Assembly: GCF_003473485.1 (NCBI RefSeq)
Contig: NC_053046.1
Span: 19,033,001 to 19,097,000, forward strand
Source of the DNA: Medicago truncatula
Taxonomy: Eukaryota > Streptophyta > Magnoliopsida > Fabales > Fabaceae
Direction of reading: 5' to 3'
DNA length: 64,000 bases
Part shown: piece by piece, positions 46,398 through 58,410 of the stretch
Layout of the letters: every line of letters starts with the position of its first letter
How positions within the stretch are numbered: the first letter of the stretch is position 1
Position numbers and translations under genes: made by a program
The notes under the pieces: generated by a model
The model's input: the letters and a program-made list of their open reading frames with translations, nothing else
What the model was told of the DNA's origin: nothing
Databases searched by the model: none

Positions 46398-49300
46398 TTC
46401 TCCCACTTGGTCGACATATTCTTTCACTTACAATAATAAGAAACAAAAACACACGGATCAAAGCGACAGGTCCTCTTTAATTGAGTATTATCTTCTATGT
46501 ATCACAATGTATTATGTCTCTAACCAAATCATATAACTTAATGAATAAACTCATATCATTTATGTTTATTCTGGTTCCAAACTTAATTGATATTTCTCAA
46601 AATCAAATGTATACACTTTAGAGATCAAATATGAGAAAATATCATACATAGAGTTTCAAAAAACTAAAATCGTTCTTACAACGAAAATCAGATATGGGAA
46701 CCAAGTCCCATACTTTCTACATGATCCTTAAATTTTGACGGTGGCTTGCCTTTAGTCAACGGATCAGCAATCATCAATTCAGTGCTAATATGCTCAATAA
46801 CAATTGTTTGATCTTTAACGCGTTCTCTTATGGCTAAGTACTTAATGTCGATATGCTTACTTCGATTTCCACTTTTATTATTCTTAGCCATAAAAACAGC
46901 AGTTGAATTGTCACAATACATCTTTAGTGGTCTAGAAATTGAATCCACAATTTTCAACCCAGAAATGAAACTCTTCATCCATACACCATGTGATGTAGCC
47001 TCAAAACAAGATACGAACTCAGCTTCCATTGTGGAAGTGGCGATCAAGGTTTGCTTTGCGCTTTTCCAAGAAACAGCCCCGCCGGCTAACATGAAAATGT
47101 AACCGGATGTTGATTTTCTTGAATCAACGCAACCAGCAAAGTCTGAATCAGAGTAACCTTTGACCTCTAAATCTTCAGTTCGCCTATACATAAGCATGTA
47201 GTCTTTGGTTCCTTTAAGGTACCTCATCACTTTCTTTGCAGCTTTCCAGTGTTCCATACCTGGATTACTCTGATATCTGCCTAACATTCCAATAGCAAAT
47301 GCAATGTCAGGCCGTGTGCAAACCTGAGCATACATTAGGCTTCCAACAGCGGAAGCATATGGAATATTAAGCATTTGTTCCCTTTCAAAGTCGTTCTTCG
47401 GGCATTGTTCCAAATGGAACCTATCACCCTTCACAATAGGTGCTACACTTAGTGAACAATCTTTCATCCGAAACCTCTCTAAGACCTTATTGATATAAGC
47501 CTCTTGTGACAAGGCCAGAATTCTACGAACTCTGTCTCTTTGAATCTTAATGCCAATGACATAAGAAGCGTCACCCATATCCTTCATATCAAAACTCTTA
47601 GAGAGAAATTGTTTCACCTCATAAAGCAAACCTTTATCATTGGTAGCAAGTAAAATATCATCCACATACAAAATAAGGAAACAAATTTTACTCCCACTGA
47701 CCTTCTGGTATATACATTGATCCATAATGTTCTCTACAAATCCAAAAGAAGAGATGACATCATGAAATTTTAAATACCATTGACGGGAAGCTTGTTTGAG
47801 TCCATAAATGGATTTCTTAAGCTTGCATACCAAATGCCCATCACCACTAGAAGAAAATCCTTCTGGTTGTTTCATGTAAACCTCTTCTTCTAGGTCTCCA
47901 TTCAAGAATGCAGTTTTCACATCCATTTGATGTAGTTCTAAGTCAAAATAAGCAACTAATGCTAAGATGATGCGAAGAGAATCCTTCTTAGATACAGGGG
48001 AAAAAGTCTCCTTGTAATCTATTCCTTCCTTTTGAGTGAATCCTTTGGCAACGAGTCTAGCTTTATATCTCTCAATGTTGCCTAATGAGTCTTTCTTTGT
48101 CTTAAAGACCCATTTACAACCAATGGCTTTTAAACCATTAGGCAACTCGACAAGATCCCAGACTCCATTAGATGCCATTGAATTCATCTCATCTTTCATA
48201 GCATCATACCATAAGTTTGACTCTCTAGAACTCATGGCTTGTGAAAATGTTTCAGGATCATTTTCAGCACCAATATTATAGTCCGATCTTGTAAATATAC
48301 AACATAGTTACTAGGTATAGCTGACCTTCTCTCTCTAGTAGATTTCCTTAATGTTGGTTCAACATTTTTCGGAGGATCATGTTGCTCAACCATTTATTCA
48401 ACAATTTTTGGAAATTCTTGAACATCTTTATTTACTAGATTGTTATCGGCCGCTTGTGGAACTTCAATGACTGATTGTCTAATACCCATTTGATCTTGAG
48501 GGATACTCTGAATGACAATCAATCTGCCACTTGAAGTGAACGGTTCAGCATCAATTTGACTTTTATCAGAACCAGTGTCCTGAAATTGATTGCTCCCACT
48601 AACCAAGTCATTTTCAAGAAACTTTGCATTTCTTGATTCCACAATCCTAGTGCTATGAGATGGACAATAGAACCTATACCCTTTAGAATTTTCGGCATAT
48701 CCAATGAAATACCCACTTATAGTTCTAGAGTCTAGTTTCTTTTCTTGTGGATTGTAAACTCTTACTTCAGACGGGCATCCCCAAACGCGTATATGACGCA
48801 AACTCGGTTTCCAACCTTTAAATAACTCAAACGGTGTCTTTAGGACAGTCTTGGTTGGAACACGGTTCAATATATACACTGCCGTTTTAAGAGCTTCACT
48901 CCACAAGGACTTTGGAAGTCTGGAGTTGCTACGCATACTCCTAACCATGTCCATTAAAGTTCGGTTTCTTCTTTCTGATACCCCATTCTGGTCCGGAGAA
49001 CCAGGCATGGTATATTGGGCAACTATCCCATTATCTTGAAGAAACTTCGCAAATGGACCCATGGCTTGTCCATCCTCGGTATATCTACCATAATATTCTC
49101 CACCTCTATCAGTTCTCACGATCTTAATTTGCTTTTCGCATTGCTTTTCTACTTCAGCCTTAAAAACTTTAAAGGCATCCAATGCTTCATACTTATTATG
49201 AAGCAAGTAGACATGCATGTATCGTGAGTAATCATCAATGAAAGAGATAAAGTATTTCGGACCTGGGATGTCCATATCTGGACAACATATATCTGAATGT

Positions 49301-51891
49301 ATGATTTCTAATATTTCAGAACTCCTCTTTGCACCTTTCTTATACTTGTTAGTCTGCTTTCCCTTAATGCAGTTTACACAAGTTTCAAAATCAGTGAAGT
49401 CTAAAGTACCAAGTACTCCATCATTCACTAGTCTTTTGATTCTCTGAATGGAGATATGTCCTAATCTCCGGTGCCACAAAATAGAGGATTCCTCATTTAT
49501 AACACAACGTTTAGTTCCAGCGTGAACATGCATAACATTATTAGTGGCATTATTGTGCAAATTAATTGAGAAAAGACCATCGGATAATACACCATTTCCA
49601 ATAAAATTAGATTTATAAAACAAATTGAAAGATGTTTCATAAAAATTGAAAGAGTATCCCAAGGGTACAAGTCTTGAAATGGAAATTAAATTTCGAGAAA
49701 AACTAGGAACATAAAATGTCTTTTCCAAATTTAAAACAAAGCCACTACTTAAAACTAAATTGCATGTTCCAACAGCCTCCACATGAGAACGCATCTTGCT
49801 TCCTGAATAGATGCCTTGCTCACTTGGAAGTGGTTTCCTTAGGCTTGTCATACCCTGCAAGGTATTGGAAACATGGATTGTAGAACCAGAATCAATCCAC
49901 CATGTGTTATAAATAACATTAACCATATTAGACTCATAACAGACAAGTGAGATTGATTTACCTTTGTTTTCAAGCCATTTCTGAAACTTGGGGCAATCCT
50001 TCTTCATGTGTCCCTTCTTTTTACAAAAGAAACACTTGGATTCTTTCTTAATTCCACCTTGAGGTGGTATTTTGCCTTTCCCCTTATGTTTCGCTTGATT
50101 CATATTCTTTCTTTCAGTTGCAACAAAAACACTCTCACTTTTTTCCATAGTCAACCTTCCTTCTTCTTGAACACACATGGTCAGGAGTTCATTAATTGAC
50201 CATTTGTCCTTATGTGTGTTATAAGAAATCTTGAAAGGTCCATATTCAGGTGGAAGAGTGTTCAGAATGTAGTGCACAAGAAAAGAATCAGACATATCAA
50301 CCTCAAGAGTCTTTAGCTGTGCTGCTAAGTCCCTCATTTGCATGATGTGCTCACGCACACCTTTCACGGTGATAAGCTTCATGGATGAAAACTTCATTAT
50401 AAGGGTGCTCGCAAGTGCTTTATCTGATGTTTTGAATTGTTCATCAATAGCCTTAAGCAATGCTCGCACATTATCATGCTGATCGACACAACCACGAATA
50501 CTAGCAGAGATGTTGGTCTTTATGAACATCACACTGAGACGGTTAGACCGTTCCCACATTTCATAAAGATCAACATCTTCCTGAAGGCTAGCTTCGGTAA
50601 CTGCAGGTGGTTCGTCTTTCCGAATAGCATAATCAATATCCATCCACCCTAAGTGAAGAAGAATTCTCTCCTTCCACACCTTATAGTTTTCACCCCTTAG
50701 TTCGGGAATTTCACACTTAAAATCAGAAAAATTCATAGGCTGCATAGCTGCAAAAATTAAACATACATGCTTATAATTAAAATTGAGACTACTAAACAAA
50801 TATCATGTTTTACCAACGTAAATCATGTTTCAAACTATGAACCTAGTGACATAAAATTTACCTGTAGGCTAAAATTTTATTCAATTAGATTCATATATAA
50901 CTCAATGACAAAACTATCAATTTATGTTCCTTTTTCTAATTCCTGAGGGTAAGTTAGAAAATATAAATTGATATTTCATCCTAATTAATTATATAAAACA
51001 TAACAAAAATTCTTATGGGATAAGATTTACTATGTTCAATATAATTAATTACCATCAATGTCACAACCATGATCTTAAAACTTAATATACAATTTTGCAT
51101 AATTAAAGATGCTGTGGCTAGTCCCTAATTAATTAAAATTATATAGATCATATTGACATTTATTCTAAATATTTAATTGCAAAACAGTAGGCAATTAATT
51201 TAATTGATTAAACTGTACTTGATGCATGATTGATGTCATAGTATCATGCAATATCCAAAACCGTAAATAATGCAAATACAGACCCAACATACTGTATGTA
51301 ATGCACAAAGGTACTTTGAAGACCCATATGTAAAATAAAATAATTATAACAGTACCATAATTATAATATGTTTCATTCTACAAGGAAAAAGAATAAGCCA
51401 ACGTGAACAGTACTGGTGCAACTTATAGCATTCATTCAAACTAGACTACACCACAAAATAGTAGCATATGACATTTCACATAATAGAATAATGCCAATCA
51501 AAAATGATTTAAGGCAATTCCTGATTCATATATTATAAAGCAACAAAATAATGTTTCTGCAGGCTTATACATATGTCGGTCTATAAAACTAAATTGAGAC
51601 ACGCTTTCATACGGTAACCAATAAATAAATCAGTTTATGTCTTCAACCTCCAGACGGGTCAAACGACCCGGTTGAAACCCAAATAAAAAATCACAATAAT
51701 ATGCTACTTTAACACTGGACACTGATTTTAAACAAAGAATCATGAACCAAACAACATTTCCTTGTTATTTCAAGTAATTTTCTGCATTTCTCAACACTCA
51801 AAGAGTGAAATAAAAATTTTAATTTAAAAAATACCCAAATTGCAGAAAACGAAATTGCAAGGCAGAGGATAAAATTGGCTCTGATACCACA

Positions 51892-52302
51892 TGTAAGTTA
51901 TTTAATAAGGTCAAAGAAATAACTACTTAAACAGCGGAAACTTAAATTAAAGGATCAAGGCATACCTCCAGCCATTGCTCCTGCTTGAAGAAGTTGAGGC
52001 TCTTCTAAACCTTTCACAATCTCACTTTGATGGTGTAAGTCTTCTGAATAGAGATGTTAGGCTTAGGAAACCAAAACAAATGAACTGCACTCCTTTATAT
52101 AACTTCTGCCATCAAGAAGTTACTGAACGTGCAAAACAAAACTGCTCCTCCACTCACTCATAATGGGCAGTTATTAAATTTAAGGGAAAGAATAAAGACT
52201 ATTTTCTGATTAATGGATAATTACCACTATGTGCACTTAGTGGGTAATTACCACTTATTTATTTAATTAAAAATAAATAACTTAATTAGGGAAAATCCAA
52301 CA
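51892..52302 (-). repeat. Copia 5' LTR
   Basis: 411-bp terminal repeat, about 99% like 45987-46397 by eye. The target duplication taata is at 52303-52307. Confidence 0.93.
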
Positions 52303-52307
52303 TAATA

Positions 52308-54888
52308 AAGCTACATTTAGTTATATTTCTTACTTATCTTCTTTGGTCTTTGACAGAAAACGAATAACAAAACAATACTGTAAAAAAAGATGAACAAAGA
52401 TGAACAGAATCTTCCTAGTTTGTGGAGTGAAGTCTGAAGAGATGCAACATAGATCTAACAGACTCAATTTCAGAATAATTTTCCTATGAAAGCAAGCATG
52501 TACAAAGTCTTCATTGCTTTTTTTGTTATGATTTAGAAACTGTCATCAACATTTTCTATCAACTGTCACAACACATTTATGTACTATTCCTATTCAATAT
52601 CTTCAATCATTTGAGAAACAAAAATAAGCAACATAAGGCTGCTTAATGGATAGAAAACTAGAATAGAAATGTGAGAAAGTATACAACTAGAGCCATATAT
52701 ATGAAGTATGAACGGTTTAGAAACTAGTTACTCTTATTAGCATAACGGATCCATCATCTATTCAAATTCTGACAGGACTCTGCAGCCAAAAGCTCAAACA
52801 AAGCAGGAAAAGTAATTATTGGAAAATCTCAAAATCTCTTTATCTAAACCTTACACAAAACAAAATGAATGCAACCACCCAAGGTAAACCCTAATACCTA
52901 GAGCATATAGAACAAAAAGAGCATATATGGAAAGAAAAAATGAAAACATATTGAGAGCAGTATCCAAACCTTGACAGCTGAACCAGGACAAATGCACAAC
53001 TAAGATTTAAAGCATTTAAGAGTACAAAATTATGAATAATGTAAGAACATCTACCATGAGTTTCAAAATCTAACAACACTACTCTTATAATTCTGATTGC
53101 AAATCAAATCATAAACAAATGTTAATAATATCATTGCATCAGAATGTCAAAACCCATCGAATTACAAAATCTTTAAATTAAAATAACAAGATATGTAACT
53201 TGAAAGATCACATTATTATCTAAAAAAGAAAAAGTAACTTCAACGCTCATACTCACACCATGTATATATATATATTTAAAAATTATCCAAATTCCATATT
53301 TGGAGTGACTATATCATTGTCAAGAATATTATGTTCATGCAAACATTGGTTGCAGGTGTATTCAAGTATACCATGGATTTTTTTTCAGAAATGAGGATTC
53401 GCATAGAAAGCATCTTATATTATATTATTAGTTAACATTTATAAGGTAAACTTAACAGACAAACATGACAACACTAAGCCATAGAAGAAGTGTTTGTATT
53501 CTTCACTAAAACTTACAGAGGCAAAGGCAACAAAAATAGGAAAATGCCTCCATTCTCCTCAAGTTGTGGACGAATATCTCATCACATATAAACAAACTGT
53601 TGCTACAGAACATACACTTCGGGTGCATATATATTTTACCACCTACTTCTGATCAATTTGGTAAAACAAGCCAAAACATGCATCTACACCTATGTATTAT
53701 GTATAAAGGATCTGCAGTAAGATGACATAGTTCAAATCCATGATAACAGAATGAGAACAGAAGTAATTACCACAACATCAGCAAATAATTCAAATTATCG
53801 GTCTATTCTATTGCACATGTGTAAAGTGTTAATTGCGATTTGTGGTCTAATAGTCTTATTCATGACATAAGTGTACTCCTATCCTTAAAATCACGCAGTT
53901 AAGATGACAAAGTTCAGCTCCATGATAACAGAATGAGAACAGAAGTAATTACCACAACATCAGCAAATAATTCAAATTATTGGTCTATTCTATTGCACAC
54001 GTGTCAAGTGCTTATTGTGATTTGCGGTGTAATAGTCCTATTCATGACATAAGTCTACCCCTATCCTTAAAATCACGCATATATATCATTAGTGAACATA
54101 ATAAATTTCAATGTTCTGTGTGAATTTTAGTTAATAAATCACTTCAAAGTACATAAAGGCGTAATTTACAGACTGTGATTTCTAAATTTCCATTAGTTAA
54201 ATTGAGAAAATATGACAGAAATTTACCTGTTTCATATACTACATTTAACCAAAGTACTTACTTCTTAAGGAGGCAAATTGATTTGAACCTGAAGTTTTTA
54301 TCTGTATTTATACTATGTTCCTTAGCTTACATGCTTTGAACCATCTTAAACATTTTTCAATCTAGCATGACTTACCATTTGTATACTTCAAATGGCTCAT
54401 GTGAGGGTAAGTGTTACAGACTATGAAGGGAACAACCCAATGAGGCGGCTATGCATTTCTCTTGGGAAGTGTGTTACAAGTTATACTGTATAACATGTCC
54501 ATTCTACTCTAAAAATGTGGACTGGAATGTCTCGTCATTTATAAATAAGTTGCAGACACAGAACACACTCTGAAAATCCATGTATATTTTAGTACCTACG
54601 TCCAATCAATGATAGATAACAAGCTAACAACATAAACTTAAACTGCAAATAACTGGTAAATCAAGACTAATTGTCATTGAAATAGAAACCAGAACAATAT
54701 GCCATAGAAAGAGAATAAAGCATTGAAATAAACTAGTAAAGCAAGACTAAATGCTTATACCTCATGAAAATACATATTATGAGCAACTAACAAGCCAGTT
54801 TGCATATAAGCAACTTCAGAAAGTTCAACTTAGGCAATAGAATATCAAATCCTAAGAACTAGACTCATAAACCTTGAGGGTGAAAACT
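52308..54888. other. Intergenic between Copia element and F-box gene
   Basis: No gene recognised. It contains a 181-bp tandem duplication (53714-54077). The stretches around 53570-53690 and 54510-54640 share a diverged pattern ('ggac..gaat.tct...ataaa.aa..tgttgc.acagaaca.ac'), suggesting an older local duplication. Confidence 0.45.
53714..54077. repeat. Tandem duplication, unit about 181 bp
   Basis: The unit with 'gataacagaatgagaacaga' and 'cctatccttaaaatcacgca' is present at 53714-53894 and 53895-54077 with about ten differences. Non-coding. Confidence 0.9.
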
Positions 54889-56087
54889 TCACAAAAAGGC
54901 TATAAAAGCAATTAATCGGCTATATAAGCAATTATTGGGATGGCCGTGCCGCACCGCTTTTCCGCATGGACAACAGAGGTCTATAACTCCAAAAGGAAGT
55001 TCGCTTTTCTTGTAAACTACCACTTGACAAAATTGTTCTGCTTTAACACCAATCTCCTCAATCATCCCGGTAGTTAAATCAAAACAAGCTAGTTGATCAT
55101 CTTCTTTCCTAACAAGTATATTTCCCTTCTTCCATACTATGATAGGATCCATAATACAAGAGAAAGGTCCAATGTCGAATAGTCTAACCCATGATTCCTT
55201 GACACCAATTTTTTCACCCAAGATTGATATGTGAAAAGACTTTGTCTCTATGTGATTAAATATCACAGCAACTGACCCATTGAACACCTGCAGCTTAACA
55301 TCCTCAAAACCATATTCCATATCTTCTAAAAAGGGTAAAGGTGTAACAAAGCACACCTCATTGCCCAAGTGAAATGACACCATCACCATATTGAACTTCT
55401 CATCGTTACCTTCTACTTGCCCTAGCCAATGACAGACCCCATTCAAGTACACATCCCTATTTGCATACACTCCACAACGGACTGGCATATCAATACGAAT
55501 TTTTCTCCATGAATCAGTTTTTAGACTATATATCTCCCAAAAAGGGTCCTTACCCTCCACAACATCCACATATTGGATGATTTTATAATCATCTCTAACA
55601 TTGTCATAGCCAAATCCATGAAAAACCAATTCAGTTGTAATCTCAGAAAGAAGCTCACCGCGGCTAACAGGAAGAACCTTAACTTCCTCAGTAGCCGGAT
55701 TCAGCAGTATAGTACTGGTACCAATGTTTCTAATGTAACCAATGACACAAAGAATGCCATTAACAGAACCTAAAATATCAATGGTATCAAGTTCTGGAGT
55801 GTTAAATGGATGTGGAAAATTCAATTTGAGTTTATTCTGAAATTTGTGACCAGAAAGAAAGTAGAAAAAAGAGTTCGGGTACTGATTTAAAATGAGAGAG
55901 GCATCATGATAGGGTTTTCAAATAAAACAGACCATGATTTACAAACACAAGAGAAGCGTTTAATAGATTTAACAGGAAGTTTAGAGAGAATGGAGAAATG
56001 AATGTCATGAGGAATATAGCTACCAATACCATTACTATTACTAACCTCCTCTCCCTTCTTTTTCTTCTGACTTGTTGTTTGAATCAT
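54889..56087 (-). pseudogene. F-box/FBA-type gene with one frameshift
   Basis: From ATG 56087 the first about 59 residues hold an F-box (IPHDIHFSILSKLPVKSIKRFSCVCKSW). Near 55910 the frame changes by one: after FENP the downstream frame continues as YHDASLILNQYPNSFFYFLSGHKF and then an intact F-box-associated domain of about 310 residues (LGSVNGILCVIGY, FHGFGYDNVRDDYK, SWRKIRI) to a TGA at 54889. In related genes about 15 residues (of NFMTMFRNNFIS type) sit between FENP and Y-DASLIL, so a deletion of about 50 bp probably caused the shift. The rest is well kept. Family members are substrate receptors of SCF ubiquitin ligases. It may be a recent pseudogene, or the base count may be an assembly error. 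Confidence 0.82.
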
Positions 56088-56350
56088 TTTGTCGAACACT
56101 TAGCGTGCATCAATGAATGAAATGAAAATGGAACGCAAACAGGGTTCCGTTTCTCCTCTTTCTGCTGCAAAGTGGATGAATGAATACTGAAGCAACAAAG
56201 CTAAGGCTTTTTCTTCTCATTTGTTGTTTGAGTCATTTTGTCGAACACGTAGCTTGAGTGTGTGAAATGCAAATGCAAAGCAAACTGGGTTTCGTTTCTC
56301 CCCCTTTCTGCTTATTGTGCAAAGCGGGTGAATGAATGAATACAAAGAAA
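56061..56350. repeat. Tandem duplication covering the F-box gene 5' end
   Basis: The unit with 'ttgttgtttgaatcattttgtcgaacac' and 'gggttccgtttctcctcttt' (56061-56209) is repeated at 56210-56350 with about 10-15% difference. The upstream copy has gagtcatt where the start-codon region reads gaatcatt. The duplication therefore includes the first codons and leader of the gene. Confidence 0.8.
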
Positions 56351-58410
56351 AGGGTTTTTATTTTTCATTTCATCATTTTGTTCAAAAAGAAATATAATTT
56401 TTTCATTATATTCTTTTTGGAGGCAATTTTGAATTAGATTTTAAAAAATAGAGGATGATGATGTGTTTTTTTTTTTTAAAAGTCAAATGTTAATATGTTG
56501 ATTGTTACTAGTATTTTTCTAATAGCATTTATCAAAACTTGAATCAAGTTCTTTTCTTAATATTCTTCTTTGAAAAAAATATTTGAGTAATTTGTTCACT
56601 AAAAAATCATGGAATTGGAACCATATTATTTCCGCCTACATCACCATTCAATATTTCTTGGCCTACTATTGGCCAAACCATCTGGACACTAAGTTGAATG
56701 TGAGTAGGATCATTTAGCCATGCTTCATAATTGGAAAAACAAGCACCATAAAAATATATGCCACTCAACCAAAGAAAGATAATGGAGAGTTGGCCTAAAT
56801 GAGCACTAAATACTTTTGAATTGAGGAAAAGATAAACAAGGTAGCTTAACTGCATCCGCATATTAACTAATCTTTGTCAGAAAATATGTGATGTACACAA
56901 GGTGGGTTCTCCCCTCCCAACCAATTCCTTTCATATGCAAGAGCCGAGAATCAAACATCTAACCACATGCTTAAAGGGTAAGTCCCTTACTACATATACC
57001 AATCAATTGTTGGAATAGTTTGTAGCTTTAACAATGTGAAAATAAAAGAAAACTTTACATTTTAATCAAAATCGAAGAATAGATTAGTCTCTTACATGTT
57101 AAAACGAAAATAGAACGAGAGGGCAATATTGTTTCTCTATTCTCACTTTGATTCAATATCATCCTATATTTTAGATTCCTAACTATAACAATGTTGAAAA
57201 AATGTGTTTGATATCTGCAACCGTGACAAAAATTGATTCCAAGAGCTCAGGTGGTACGATTTTTAGCATTTTTTTTTTTTTACAATTTGATCCCTAAGAG
57301 ACTCGTATTAGTTCATGACAAAATCATAATAGCTCAGCTTTTGTGCCCCTTTGAGTTAATCTATATATTTTGATCATTTATCTTTCATTTAAAACAAGAT
57401 GGATTCTAGGATGAGGGATCAATTAAACCCCTGAAAACCGAAGAGATGCATAAATAAACTTATGATATAACGAATTCAATAAGCAAATATGTTAATCTAC
57501 CAAAATTGTTAACCACAAAATTAATCACCTAAAAGCTATGATATATTGAGCCATTTAAATTTCTAGAAATCCTATAATCCCTTTGATATGATACATTCTA
57601 CTACAAACAATGAAACTTCTAAAAAAAAGCTTTTGGCAAAAGAAACATTCACATGCCGTAAACAGGCTGATTTATCATATCATATGCTAAAATCCTGCTA
57701 AGCAGTTTATTTATGCAAAAAAAAAACTAGTTGCAACAATTTTAATGTTCTCTTGCTAATGGGAAATGACTTCATAAGTAACGTTTCCCCACAAAGGCAT
57801 GAAACTGAGATATCAATATCATCCATTTCTAACACTTGGACGGCCATTTTAGTTTGCACATTCCCATTCCCACTCTCATTTAATTCTTCTGTAGGGTATA
57901 TATAAGTACACAGTAAATCGACGCTTTGACGCAGCAGATGTAATGAACAATCTCACAGCCTCCATTCTCCATAGTACTAAAAGAACAATGTTGAGGAACC
58001 AATATGACTGACAAAGAATGAACAAAGAACTTCATCGCGTGAAGAGCTTCAAACTCATAGCTAGTACACCTGGTGCTTCAATATGAATCAAAATATTCCG
58101 ATGAAACAACTTATGACTGCACTAGAGGAAGTTAAGTATGAACAAGATAATTCATTTCACTTCTCCAAAGAAAAATTCCAATACGCACACACAAGACTGA
58201 AGTGCAAAATTGTGATCTTATAACAGTGAGGAAATGTGGAATAAAACAAAATAATAAAAATTATCTGACCACAGTTGACCTATAAAATACCAAAATTTCC
58301 TTGCTAAAAGGTACTAATTGTCCTTAACTGGGAAAGAGCCTGCCATTTTACCCTTCCAATTCGTCGATATTCATGTAATAGAAAATTACAGATCTCTTGC
58401 AGTACATTTG
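56351..58410. other. Intergenic / 3' flank of LPAAT gene
   Basis: No gene is recognised. At about 56875-57005 the minus strand has 'gatgtttgattctcggctct' near 'agggacttaccctt', a type seen in tRNA-related repeats, but the boxes are too weak to call. The last few hundred bases are likely 3' untranslated region of the acyltransferase gene. Confidence 0.4.

Larger units (their letters stand above)
45987..52302 (-). mobile_element. Copia LTR retrotransposon, near full length, young
   Basis: The LTRs of 411 bp (45987-46397 and 51892-52302) begin TGTAAGTT and end CCAACA. They differ at about four positions by eye, so the insertion is recent (well under a few million years at usual plant rates). 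A 5-bp target duplication (taata) flanks the element. On the minus strand the primer-binding site (complement of initiator tRNA-Met) is at 51878-51889 and the polypurine tract abuts the 3' LTR at about 46398-46410. The parts in order are gag with a CCHC zinc knuckle, protease, integrase, reverse transcriptase and RNase H, the Ty1/Copia order. It looks almost whole, with about one or two breaks in the coding region. Confidence 0.95.
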
